Source: Haliclystus octoradiatus
Lineage: Eukaryota > Cnidaria > Staurozoa > Stauromedusae > Haliclystidae
DNA length: 64,000 bases
Direction: 5' to 3'
NCBI GenBank assembly: GCA_916610825.1
Contig: OU744446.1
Span: forward strand, 4,969,001-5,033,000
Position numbers and translations under genes: made by a program
In this document: positions 11,344-22,090 of the stretch, in pieces
Position numbering within the stretch: the first letter of the stretch is position 1
Layout of the letters: each line of letters opens with the position of its first letter
The notes under the pieces: model-generated
Database searches by the model: none
Told to the model about the DNA's origin: nothing
Seen by the model: the letters and a program-made list of their open reading frames with translations, nothing else

Positions 11344-11664
11344 CCCGGGGGGTAACTTCCATACTTTAGGTATACGGGGACGTTCAAATATTAAAGGGTA
11401 CCTTTTTCAAAATCCATAAAATTTTTTGGGGTATGCTTAGTCCGATTTTTTTTTTGAGGTATCCTTTTGACGCCTTTGCAAGTTTTTCATGGTGCAAAAG
11501 AAATTTTGCATATGAAATTTGTTTCTTTACCTTTTTTGGTTGAATTTGTCATTCATAAAAATATATTTGGGGTATCTTCTTCATCATGTGCAACTTTTTA
11601 TGGTCATTCTGCCAAAGTTCCATTTGAACGACCCCGTCGAAGCGCAATGGAAGTTACCCCTGGG
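11344..11664 (+). mobile_element. Small hAT-like MITE inserted in a SINE head
   Basis: About 320 bp with inverted ends (CCCGGGGGGTAACTTCCAT and ATGGAAGTTACCCCTGGG). It is flanked by an 8-bp direct repeat ATTTCGAT that becomes single when the element is removed and then matches the neighbouring SINE head. No protein. The 8-bp duplication and C-A/G-GGG ends suggest a hAT-type transposase in trans. The frames running through it (11467-11793) are not genes. Confidence 0.7.
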
Positions 11665-11734
11665 ATTTCGATTGCTCTGCCATCTGAGCTCAGCTACTAC
11701 CCTCCCCTTTCTCACTCGTACAAATTGAAAAATT

Positions 11735-12237
11735 TTCTTCATTCGTATATTTCTAAGAAAATAACTATATACTATAGCTATAGTTTTATTTAAATCTCAT
11801 TCAAGATGAAGCATATTTCTTGATAGTGTTCTTTTATTTTCTTGAAAATCAAAAACATTCTACCATTTTATATCACGTGGTCAGACATTTCCAGACAATA
11901 GGTTTACGATATCCTTTCCAAATTTCCTGATCATTTTAATTAAATTTCTTCCTTTTCTTTTCATACAGACATTATTTTATCAAATAGTTCCTTATAATAG
12001 ACCATATGATATATCACCATCATCCAACATTTATTTGGAACTTTTGGAATCATACCATAAATTATAATTAAAATTGTAATGAATAATTAAAATCTGGATA
12101 GAAACTAAAATAAAAGTAATTAATTTTAGATTATAAGATTTATAACTATTTGTTTATTTGTAAAACGTTGTCTTACTGATTGAACATAGGGCTCTATGCA
12201 AAATATAGCAGAGCTTAAATGAATAGATTTGAATAGA
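11735..12237. other. Non-coding AT-rich stretch
   Basis: Nothing recognised on either strand. Confidence 0.5.
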
Positions 12238-12277
12238 TTGCCTGATGATCGCCTCGGCGTGAAACTTCAAGTAGCAA
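12238..12277 (+). ncRNA. Hammerhead-ribozyme-like motif
   Basis: CTGATGA (12242-12248), a hairpin CGC-CTCG-GCG (within 12250-12259), GAAA (12261-12264), a short stem III ACT/AGT with loop TCA, a GTA that would be the cleavage triplet (cut after A at 12273), and a 4-bp stem I (TTGC 12238-12241 with GCAA 12274-12277). Spacer bases T/T replace the usual G-C pair at the base of stem II. Core residues are intact; stems are minimal, so activity is uncertain. Confidence 0.4.
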
Positions 12278-12929
12278 ACATGACTGTCTGATTCTCTGAC
12301 TTTTATTAATTATTTGTTTGTCTATAAACCAAATCGAAAATTGGCGAGCATACAATGAATTTCAAAATAAATTACACCTACATAGTAATTATGGCTTATT
12401 ATTTTCTAATTGCTTATAAGTACTTACTCTGTAAATTTAAGATTACCTTAAACGCTGTTTGAAAACTTTAAACTGAAAAAGCTGCATTTTTGATCTATAC
12501 CTATAAAGGTCAATATACCTGTATGTATGCCCAGAGCAGTTTTCTCTGGCAATTGTAGCGCGATAGCTTTAAAAAACATTTTATTAGAATCAGTATTATA
12601 CAAATATTGTTAGGATGGCCTTCGTTTTTTAAATTTAGATTTCCTTTTCTCGCATCGAATTAAAACATACCTTTCTCCTGTGATTTTGCTTTGCGACAAC
12701 AAAGCAATTTTGTAGTTCTTACTTTTGATATCAAATTTTCATTAATGGATCATTCAAAAACACATTTATTACTGTTTAACTAAATTATTTCGTGGATTAT
12801 ACTCTGATACTAAAAAATGAGTTTTAGCTTTATATTTACATCTATTTGTGGATCTGGTTAGTCATTGTGGATTACATTTTGTTGTTAATACATTTGAGGG
12901 GGCCAGCGTAGCGAGGGAGTTACGTGGGA
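12278..12929. other. Non-coding stretch
   Basis: No gene or clear repeat seen. Confidence 0.5.
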
Positions 12930-13165
12930 TATTCTGAGATCACACTTTCGCACTGTGGTTCAAGTCCCCCGAACGTAAACTCAGCCTTGACATTATTTAA
13001 AACATCGAAGAATCAAATGAGTACCATCTAAGGATGGAAGATGGAATTGGATTGGCTGCTGTGCATCGGTGCGTATTGACAATCGAGACCTGTCTGCCAT
13101 AAAATCTGTTGAAATTGATCATGGCAGTGTCGCAGCTGAGGCGAGTTTTCAGTGCACATGCGTAA
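12930..13165 (+). mobile_element. SINE copy, head partly lost
   Basis: Plus-orientation copy. It retains the B-box (CTGTGGTTCAAGTCCCCC near 12954-12972) and body blocks aaactcagccttgacatt, gagtaccatctaaggatgg, gacaatcgagacctgtctgc and gtcgcagctgagg. The A-box half is not recognisable. Confidence 0.7.
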
Positions 13166-13620
13166 TCTTGCGTATTTCATTTTTGACACTCATTCTATGA
13201 ATACTCTAATTACTTTCATTGAAAACTGTACCAAGAATTGGCGTGGAAACAATCCCACGATTACTGTATTAATGGTATTTCTAATGGATGTGGGCAGCTC
13301 GTAGTTTTTTTAGTTTTTCCCCATATACAGAGTAAACAAAATAAAATGAACATTTTCGTATCATACATAATTTTCAAATTTAAGCCTGATTATTACTTGT
13401 CTTATATAACATATTTAAATATTGAAATGATGGGGAATTCTAAAGAATGTCTGAAGATCGCAATAAAAAGCGTAAAACTCCGAGTAAAGAAAAAGGTTTT
13501 GCCTCATCTTTGTCTTTTATTATTATAACAGTCTTTACGGTAATTTATCTTGAATAATGACCATATTATGATGTTAAAATTAAAAATCAGAAATTAATGT
13601 TGCACGCGCCCACTAAATTT
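13166..13620. other. Non-coding stretch
   Basis: A 96-codon frame (13238-13528) shows no domain; nothing else seen. Confidence 0.45.
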
Positions 13621-13635
13621 ACAGTGGGATGAGAA

Positions 13636-13935
13636 CCCAGGGAGGGGTAACTTCCATGGAACTTTGGCAGAATGACCATAAAATTTTCAGCATGATGAAA
13701 AAGATACCCCAAATATATTTTTATGAATGACATGTTCAACCGAAACAAAGGAAAAATACAAAATTCACAGGCAAAATTCGTTTTGGAAAATGAAAAAATT
13801 GCGAAAGCGTCAAAAAGATACCTCAAAAATTTTCATGACTAAGCATACCCTAAAAATTTTTTCTGGATTTTGAAAAAGGTACCCTTTAATATTTGAATGT
13901 CCCCGTATACCAAAATTATGGAAGTTACCCCCCTG
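13636..13935 (-). mobile_element. Small hAT-like MITE, inverted copy
   Basis: 300 bp from CCCAGGGAGGGGTAACTTCC to GGAAGTTACCCCCCTGG. Same family as 11344-11664 but in opposite orientation (shared interior: aaaaagataccccaaatat, gaaaaaggtacccttt). Flanked by direct repeat GATGAGAA (13628-13635 and 13937-13944). No coding capacity. Confidence 0.7.
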
Positions 13936-13944
13936 GGATGAGAA

Positions 13945-14433
13945 GACCAACAGTTCACCAACACAAAGAAAACAATGACTTTCTATTAATAATATTAGCA
14001 TTGTAATATATTTGTTAGTCGGCATACAAAAATAGTTATTGGGCCAATATTCATTCATAATGATAATTAATTTGCATCAAATATATATTTAACATATAGA
14101 CATTTTTTTGTATTATTAATGGATATAATCAACTTCTAAAGTTATTACACAGCTGAGAATATTTAATCAATACTTGCATAACCAAGTTAAGTTTATTTAT
14201 ATTAAAGTACTTTCTTGATAAAAGTTTATGTCATTAATTCGAAAAATTATTCCAATTAGAAAATTCAAACTAAACTATAGGTCACTAGCGGAAAAAATTA
14301 TCGTAGTGAAATGCATAGTATTTCTCAATTTTAATAAATTTCAAAATTTGATTCAATCGATAATTAAGCTTTTTTTTAATAAACTATTCAAATCTATATA
14401 AAAAAATATAATGACTGTCAAATATATAAACAA
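13945..14433. other. 3' flank of the bHLH gene
   Basis: AT-rich; on the minus strand this is where the 3' UTR of the bHLH gene should lie. No single poly(A) signal stands out among many AATAAA-like strings. Confidence 0.4.
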
Positions 14434-14865
14434 TTATTGAATTTTAGAAAATTCTTCAAAAGTACGTCGGCGAGGTATTGAACCCGGTATTGATCGTATG
14501 GATGGATATTCAGGAAAATGACATCGCATACAATTCGGTATGTTCGCAGCACGTGATGGAGGTATTATCATATTATGTCTTCCATTCATTGATGAATATG
14601 ACGTCATATTATGAGAATCACATGTAGTGCATGATGTTGAAGTACATGGATTATTATTAACTGTCGTATGTCCAATAATATTCGGTATAAGATGATCATG
14701 TCGTGTATTCCGTGATGGCATAAGTCCTTTATGAGATATTTCCATTTGTGATGGTAAAATAGTACTAGGTGATCGCGTACGTGAGAAAAGATCACGGCTT
14801 GTTGCCTGACGAACAAATTCCACGGTCATCTCTAATATTTCTGCTTTGTCAACTTTGGCAACAAG
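14434..14865 (-). CDS. Hes/Hey-like bHLH transcription factor, last exon
   Basis: Exon opens after acceptor ttttatag and reads LVAKVDKAEILEMTVEFVRQ, the second helix of a basic helix-loop-helix domain; KAEILEMTVEFVR is characteristic of the Hairy/Enhancer-of-split and Hey group. The remaining 120 residues are low in hydrophobics and rich in Ser, Thr, Asn and His (CTSTSCTTCDSHN), with no clear Orange domain and no WRPW or YRPW tail; it ends FEEFSKIQ. It should act as a DNA-binding dimer in the nucleus. Exon is 144 codons including stop and is in phase 0 with the upstream exon. The absence of the corepressor tetrapeptide is odd for this group and leaves open a divergent subfamily. Confidence 0.75.
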   Translation of the reverse strand, partial: LVAKVDKAEILEMTVEFVRQATSRDLFSRTRSPSTILPSQMEISHKGLMPSRNTRHDHLIPNIIGHTTVNNNPCTSTSCTTCDSHNMTSYSSMNGRHNMIIPPSRAANIPNCMRCHFPEYPSIRSIPGSIPRRRTFEEFSKIQ

Positions 14866-15290
14866 CTATAAAATGAATAGAAACAACAAAAGCTTAGAAC
14901 GTGATCGGATGATTCAAGTATAATTCCATGAAAATGACAATATATAAATATGCCTCAATTAGGATGTATGATATCTGATATATTCTATTTGTTATTACTA
15001 TATAGACGATCAAATGATAATTAATTATGCAATTACATGATTAATATAAGTTAGACAATAAAACTAGCAAAAACGTATGCTGATTGCTGATTATCGAAGC
15101 TATTTACACAATAGCGATATCGCTTGAATAGGACGAATGAATGATATGCATTACCTATAGTATCTAGGTTAATTAAGGTAATCACGTTTAAGCCCAATGT
15201 CACCTCGTTATCATAATGCCTCGATCCATCGTATTGTTTGTCTTCCGATGTATACATTATAACCACCCAAGACATTAATTAGCTACTTAC
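14866..15290 (-). other. bHLH gene intron
   Basis: 425-bp intron bounded on the minus strand by GTAAGT (at 15290 downward) and ttatag (ending 14866). It splits the bHLH domain at the loop. No other content. Confidence 0.75.
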
Positions 15291-15374
15291 ACGACGTCGA
15301 CGAACTTCTGGTACGATTTTCTCAAGATCATCTAAACATTTATTAATTCGTTTTCTGCGTTTCTTTTCAGCATC
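15291..15374 (-). CDS. bHLH factor, basic/helix-1 exon
   Basis: 28-codon exon between acceptor tttgacag and donor GTAAGT. It encodes DAEKKRRKRINKCLDDLEK then IVPEVRRRR: the end of the basic region (E-K-K-R-R-x-R-I-N with the DNA-contacting Glu and Arg), helix 1 and the start of the loop. RINKCLDDLE is closest to the E(spl)/Hes pattern. Both borders are phase 0, matching the exon at 14434-14865. The residues before DAE, including the position where Hes proteins carry their diagnostic Pro, lie in an upstream exon I could not place. Confidence 0.75.
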
Positions 15375-15769
15375 CTGTCAAATAAATAGAAATAATAATC
15401 ATTAATTTTCACCAGGAAATCAATTGTTAACATAATTTTATTGATTTTGTTTAACATTCTAAAGCAAGGAACACGGTCGATTAAAATTTAAGAAATAAAC
15501 GATTTAAGAGAAATACAACGTAATAAACTGCCAATTTAGTTAATTCATTTTCATTTCTATTAATTTGTATGTATATTATTCATTCAATCTTTGCCCAAAA
15601 GCTACACTCTGCCTGCTTTTTCAATGACTGTATAAATGTAAATGTTTAATAGATCTGAACCATTATGTGGATATAAATAGTCTTGTACTGAATTCTTAAT
15701 GATATAATATTTTTTGAATAGAAATATACCTCAAGTAATAGCTTTCTGAAATGAAACCTTGAACAATGT
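15375..15769. other. Intron or upstream region of the bHLH gene
   Basis: No exon could be supported here. Confidence 0.4.
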
Positions 15770-15975
15770 CACTCAGCCTTGATTTTATCTAAAACATCAA
15801 ATGAGTAGCTGCGGTGCATTGTTTCGCATTGACAATCAGGACCTATCTGCCATGAAATATGTTGAAATTGATCTACAGCGTAACGGCTGAGATCAATAAG
15901 GAGCATAGCTGAGACCAAAAGAGCCATTCCATTAGAAATAGAGGAGTTGTATGGGTGCTTTTGGTAGGGCGACAT
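15770..15975 (+). mobile_element. SINE copy, 5' truncated
   Basis: Plus-strand copy lacking the tRNA head: cactcagccttgattttatc, tcaaatgagtagctgcggtgc, gacaatcaggacctatctgc, taacggctgagatcaataag, then gaggagttgtatgggtgcttt. The region that carries the deer-like spacer gagtaccatctgaag is deleted. Confidence 0.7.
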
Positions 15976-17462
15976 AATCTCATGAGGAAACAAATCTTGA
16001 AATGTTTGAGTGTTTCTTGTCTACTTATAATTCACACTAACTGTATGTAGCTATTATCTGTTCTTACCCCTCTTCGTCTTCTTCTTTGAGGCACATGAGG
16101 AGTTATCCCAATATATCTAAATTAAAAACAGAAATGCATCTTATATCTCTTTTTTGCCAGACATCAGATCTAAATAAAATATGTATGTTAGAAATTTTCA
16201 ATATTTTTTCCGGTGTAAACCTTCTTGTGGAAAAAAAACGGGTTCCTTGTGACAAAAGAGTGAGGCACAAAAATAGTCCAAAAGCAGTCCAAAAGCGTTA
16301 CTTTGATTGCATTTTTGAGGGTAACGATCACGCACAGTAAAACGACAAAAGTAAATGTACGAATAGAAAATGTTTCTCTACCTAAAGAACTTTCTAGTCT
16401 ATCATAGCCCTATCAAACTGATCAAAGAAATTAAAACGCCCGCTTCAGATAGTTTTTGCAAAGTTTCTGATGAGAAACTGATGGTGTATTTTACTTGACC
16501 TGAAGTCTAAAAATTCTATTTGTCTATTACCGATTTGACAGAAGATTTTGACTTTTGAGGGCGCTCTCATTATATCTCAAGCACAATCAACTTGAATGAC
16601 GTGTAAATGACATTCTACGTCAGTCATTAAAGAGCCATGCCCTCTGACTGATGAACGTGATGACGTTAGAAACAGTTGAATTAACATGAATTAACAGATC
16701 AAGAATATTTCGATTGACTCGTATGACGTAGAGTTCTAAGAATTGTACTGGCATGATTACAATTGCCGTTGAATCGAAACTAGAGGATTTATATCTATAA
16801 TTTAGATGAAAGGATATATTTTATCCCACGCAAGGACTGGTTCGTATTATACGATCGAATAAAACGTATAATCTTAAATACTCTGCCCCTAGCAGATATT
16901 CTAGTCAAACATATACTTATAGAATCCCGTTTGATACACCTAGAAAAATCAGATATTAAATGTAGATAGGGTTTATCAGTTAATAGTATCAGAATTTTTT
17001 ATTACTCATAATGTAGTGTAACGGCAGCCACTGAATTATAGGAATATTTAACATGATTGAATACCAAGGATATTTGATGAATATAGCAATCTGTTTCAAT
17101 GATAGTACGGTATCAGGTACAGAGTATACGTGACCGGAATATAAATATTTTGTAGATTTACCGTCAAAGAAAGATATTTTACATGGAAGTGATCTGTAAA
17201 GTTAGACGTGACTAGAAATATAACAGAAATACATTTCGGGTTTTTGGTCAAGTATCCCACTTTCCTGATATTAACAATTAACAAAATATATCTATTTAAT
17301 TCTTATTGAATATTAATATTTTTGTTCTTTACTTCATTAACAAAGGATGTATTATTGTTTATTATAAAAAGATATAACAAGTTGGATTGTTTCGTTGTTG
17401 GAAATAAATAGCCTTGTCCAAATCAGGATATGACAGGAAGAAAAGTCAAACTGGAATCTCAC
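15976..17462. other. Non-coding stretch with a cluster of TGACGT motifs
   Basis: No supported gene. Four TGACGT sites (either strand) fall within 16590-16735. The rest is AT-rich without recognised structure. Confidence 0.45.
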
Positions 17463-17783
17463 GCAATAACTCTTTAGGAAAATACATAATATATTACTCA
17501 GTTTTACAGACTTTGTTTTATGGCATATAAATTATGGTCTCCCGCAATAACTCTTTAGGAAAATACATAATATATTACTCAGTTTTACAGACTTTGTTTT
17601 ATGGCATATAAATTATGGTCTCCCGCAATAACTCTTTAGGAAAATACATAATATATTACTCAGTTTTACAGACTTTGTTTTATGGTATATAAATTATGGT
17701 CTCTCGCAATAACTCTTAAGGAAAATAGATAATATATATTATATTTCTTAGTTTGACAGATTTGTTCTATGGTATATAAATTA
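17463..17783. repeat. 81-bp tandem repeat, four units
   Basis: Units start at 17463, 17544, 17625 and 17706 (gcaataactcttta...). The first three are nearly identical; the fourth has diverged (agaaaatagat, tatattatatttctta insertion). Each holds ttatggcatataaattatgg. Confidence 0.95.
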
Positions 17784-20219
17784 ATCGCTGCTGTAATATT
17801 TTTCTACAGTATATCAAAACGCATTGTAAGTTAAACTCTTTTTGTGGTACCTATGTGGAATAACATATACCTTATACGCAGAGGTTAAATCTCATCAAAT
17901 TCAATTCCAATAAATTCATGATTCTGATCGAATGGCATTTGATACCTGTAATAGCTCACTGCATAAAAGAACTTTAGTTTATAACGAATATTTCTATGTA
18001 AGATATATTGCAGTTTGACGACATTATAATAACTCGTGCCTACACTCATGATTTTTAAGTAAAGATGATTGTAAAGGATTTATAGCAATAGGAATAAGCG
18101 GGTTCATGTTCTTGCTAGTAAAGAATAAATTATATTCTTTCAAAGTAATAATAGCTCTCACAACTCTTACAGATCGGTATTTTTTTTTAAGTTTTGGCCA
18201 GACTATTTCTTTTGAGTCCCAAGAGATATATCATAATATTGTACGGATTAAAATTGAATTGCATTCATCGACTGATATATTGTATTAATCAGGAATGAAC
18301 AACTCAGATATCATGCCCGCGCAGGTGTTCCTTGTAACACAACTCCCACGGGACCCTTGCATTGACTATAATGTGTAGTAATTGAGAGCCACATGTTGTA
18401 CTCACTACTCTATACACAGCGTAATCCTCTGTATGCTTGTAGAAAACTTTAATAACACATACATGACTCTGTAATTAATCAGCGGCGTTGTAAGATGAAC
18501 TCTTCAATACTATCAAAGCAGTGAATATATTCTACCAGCAGAATTTTGACGCGTCCGTAGACACACATTAATTATATGCCTACGGCACTGATATTTTGAT
18601 AAATATCCTCGTTAAATAATTAGCAATTAAATCGTTATAATTTATCATTCTCACCTCTGACTATCAGACTCGCTTTCGTCTTTTTCTTGCATCGTTAAAC
18701 AAAATTAAGTATAGATATTACCGCGGTTGTTAACGGTGTACGAACGACAAGCGTTCAAATATCAAATGGTGTCAATGGGTTGCTTGCTTGCCCTGATGCT
18801 CATCAATGCCTACAATTGAAGGCATCAGCAACAATACTAAAATGCAGCCCACTATATAACAATAGATTATTGTCTTTGAAAGCAGCCCGGGTACCAGACA
18901 CACCGTCATCAATCATTTCTCCGACATGTCAAATTCCCGACAATACTGTATGGACAGCGGTCTGCTATTATATATACACACGCATAATCAAACATATTAT
19001 GTGTATATATGTACTCTCATTGAAACGAAAATTCTATACCATTCATTGAGTTTATATTTCGTAATCAAAGTAATGTTCTATGATAGCAATGTTGGTACAA
19101 CGTTTGATGTATATAGAGTTACTTGCAGGACCTCAGCATATTTGATATCTATCACATTAGCTCAGAATTTATTCATTTATTTTTGATTAGAGGTTTCTAT
19201 ATAGTGATGTAAATTATTAATAATGCTTAATATATATGTACAGTACAATTAGTATATGGATTTTAATTCTTTGAAAATACTTTGTATGTAATCCCTAATA
19301 ATATCATTAATTTAAAATTACTTTATATATTTATACTCACGGTGAATATTGAAGAGTCAAACTATATTTTTATTACATATTCTTTACTGTTACTTTAAGT
19401 TTCGCACATTTTATTGCGATTATCTATTACCATTTTTTTTTAATTAGGAAATATCATTAATATCGCAGGTTATGAATTATTTTAGATATCCAGAATGCTG
19501 GCAAAGATAATGAGAGGCTGTGTGTCCTAATGTTTACAAACAATATATTAATTGTTCGAATGGCGGGGTGTGTGCCTACAAGATTACACGAAGTCAATTT
19601 AATATCTTCATAATGACGACATCAGAAAAACTATAGAAATTATTGAAGATGGCATGAGGCTTTTTATTGTTTTGAAAACTTATTTAAACAATTAATTACT
19701 ATAAAACCTGCCAGGGAGGCCACTAGACCACGGGTGTATGCTTCGTGTGAGGTTGCCATTTGTTTAATATACATATTGGCTTTTAAAATTTTAATTAATA
19801 GCTCTTATACATAAAATTAATATAAAAATAGATTGAAGGAAGAATCTCAAATTAATTGAACAATTGTATAATTATTTCAATACATTTTGAGCTTTCACTT
19901 ATTTGTAATTACTCAATTATACTAAGTTCAATCAGACGTTATTTAATAAATATACTATGCGATAGATCATTTAAAAGTTACCAGGGTATGTTTACAAATG
20001 TATCAAAGCTTCCCTATGAAAACTTTTACCCACAACTGAAAAAAAATGATCTGATAGATGTCTATTTTAGATCTATGTATGTTTGTTCTGTAACATCATT
20101 CATAAGAAAGTTTTGATGGAAATTCCAAATACTGTTTGTATTTAAACCTGTAACTATAACAATCAGAAGCCATAATGTAACATGTGAAATGCACAATGCG
20201 TCATAATCTATATTTTAGT
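17784..20219. other. Gene-poor stretch
   Basis: Short random frames only. No repeat, RNA gene or splice-supported exon recognised in 2.4 kb. Confidence 0.5.
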
Positions 20220-20259
20220 TGGACAGTCCGATATTGGAATAACTTACCACATTACTAGT

Positions 20260-20361
20260 GAATTTTAACTGTACATTAAAGTAATTACAGTCCTTTGAAA
20301 AAAGTTATGTATAACTTAAAGGTTCTGAATAAATGATGATGATGATGATGATGATGATGAT
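20260..20361 (+). mobile_element. Solo LINE 3' end with (TGA)n tail
   Basis: acagtcctttgaaaaaag, tataacttaaaggttctgaa and a run of TGA triplets match, in inverse orientation, the end at 8378-8450. A very short 5'-truncated copy of the same LINE family. Confidence 0.7.
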
Positions 20362-21629
20362 TAACCTATTTGAGACTAATTAAGTAACTCAAAATTTAAG
20401 AATAGTGTCTTTATCATATTAACCTTCTGTACGTGTATCTATTTTAGTAAATGTTTTCATATTTTTGCTATAGAGATCACAAGGGGATATATATAGATAT
20501 TTTACATCGAATGTTTTAGGATAATTTTCCAACGTTTTTCAATTTTATTATTCTCTATTCTAACTAGCTTCGTTATACATTTTTCGTTCCACCTTAATTC
20601 AAAATCGAGCATAGTAAAACAAAATGTCTTTAGACCTTGTCCCCTTAGTATATGAGATAGTAGGCAGTTATTTTATAACGATGAGAGGCGGTATTCATAG
20701 TGACTCCAAATTCCTCCATTATCTTTGTTTCTGGAATGTTCTTCTGAGGACTCCCCCGCTGTGGTAAGTTGAAGGTGGCTGTTTTAGTGTGCTATCATTG
20801 ATATAGTCAATATACTTATAGTCATATATAATCTGAAGGTGGCAGAAAAATATTAATATTACATACACTCCTTTAGATTATAATTACTTTTTCATTCTGT
20901 AGGGTTCACCGCGTAAAATAAAGTAACATTCAGTGAAATCGAAACAGTTAGTACCTATAGATATGTTTGCTATTGGTTTCTGTTGATAATTCTTATCTGA
21001 CTATATGGATACAAACTCAGCGCAATGGCAATTGATGTGTCTTGATACATACACAGCCAATAAATTTAGAATTAATGAACTGATATTGCTGAAATAATAA
21101 AGAAATAATGTTTACAGAGTATTTCCTGGAATATCCACTGAACATGGAGTACAAAACCGCAACAAAACTATTGTCAAATAAGGATTTTTTGATCCAGTAA
21201 TCGGGAAAACCAGTAAATAGATGATTCAAGCACGATATATTTCAAAGGATATCATTGAGTTTCTTTGAAGATAAAATTATAGTGTGTGTGACAAGATATT
21301 TTCAACGTTTATGTACAAAATCGCTAGCGCCAGCGTTGAGCGCAATAAATGCCAGAGTTATGCTATAAATGCCGATTTTTCTCTGCGGGCCTCAGATTTC
21401 TATAAATACCTCGATGCAACTAATTGGATAAATAATACATCCAATCTGAATTCTTCTGATAGACAGTAGTATTGAAATGTATTTTGTTTGGTCGGGCTTT
21501 CAGCAATACGGCTTTCATTTGAAAAAATTGATAAAAACCAAGAGAAGGAAAGCTGATTATAATTAATAGTTTTTGATGGTAAAAATGGCAAAATCATGGA
21601 TTCTGCTTGGATATCCGCATTAACATTAT
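20362..21629. other. Non-coding stretch
   Basis: Nothing supported. Confidence 0.5.
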
Positions 21630-21639
21630 TGCGTGGATA

Positions 21640-22090
21640 AAATCATTAAGATTCCAAGTTTGATGCTGTACAAATTTTGATAAGAAATGCTTTTCCCAAA
21701 TGACTGCCAATTTAAAATATTATATTTGGAAATTGAAAAGATATGAAGTCTGTTTTCGGTAAACAAAAACACTCCCTTAGGCAATTTCAAAAATAGAAAC
21801 ACTCCCTTAGGCAATTCAAAAATAGATTTCGGTTCTTCCACAAAATTTTATTAATATTAAATATTAAATATCTGCGTTTAGAAAACATCACGAAGATTCC
21901 AAGTTTAATGCTGTACAAATTTGGATGAGAATTGCTGTTCCAAAATGAGGTATATTCTAAAATACTATTTATTTGAAAATTGAAAAGATTGAAGTCTATT
22001 TTCGGTAAACAAAACACACCCTTAGGCAATTTTGAAAATAGATATCGGTTCTTTCACGCAAAATTAATAATATTACATATTAAATGACAC
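21640..22090. repeat. Tandem duplication, about 245-bp period, two copies
   Basis: The block aagattccaagtttgatgct ... gtaaacaaaaacactccctt aggcaattt recurs about 245 bp later (aagattccaagtttaatgct ... gtaaacaaaacacacccttag). A further short duplication (actcccttaggcaatt) lies inside the first copy. Frames reading through it on the minus strand repeat the peptide PKGVF and are not genes. Confidence 0.8.

Larger units (their letters stand above)
11110..11720 (-). mobile_element. Second SINE copy, broken up by two MITE pieces
   Basis: SINE body (tatcgatctcagcc at about 11136; ccttagatggtaatcatttgac; gttgacctt cggggg) interrupted by a MITE fragment at about 11150-11245 and by a complete MITE at 11344-11664. 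The SINE head resumes immediately after the second MITE (ttgctctgccatctgagctc). Without the insert the head reads the same as the copy next to it. Confidence 0.7.

Noticed and set aside
11467..11793. 108-codon open frame
   Set aside because: Runs through a MITE and a SINE head; no protein domain.
13238..13528. 96-codon open frame
   Set aside because: No domain and no splice or homology support.
15715..15735. Possible 16-base micro-exon (codes for LLLE) for the bHLH gene
   Set aside because: Splice signals exist by eye, but it does not align with the basic region that should come before DAEKKRR.
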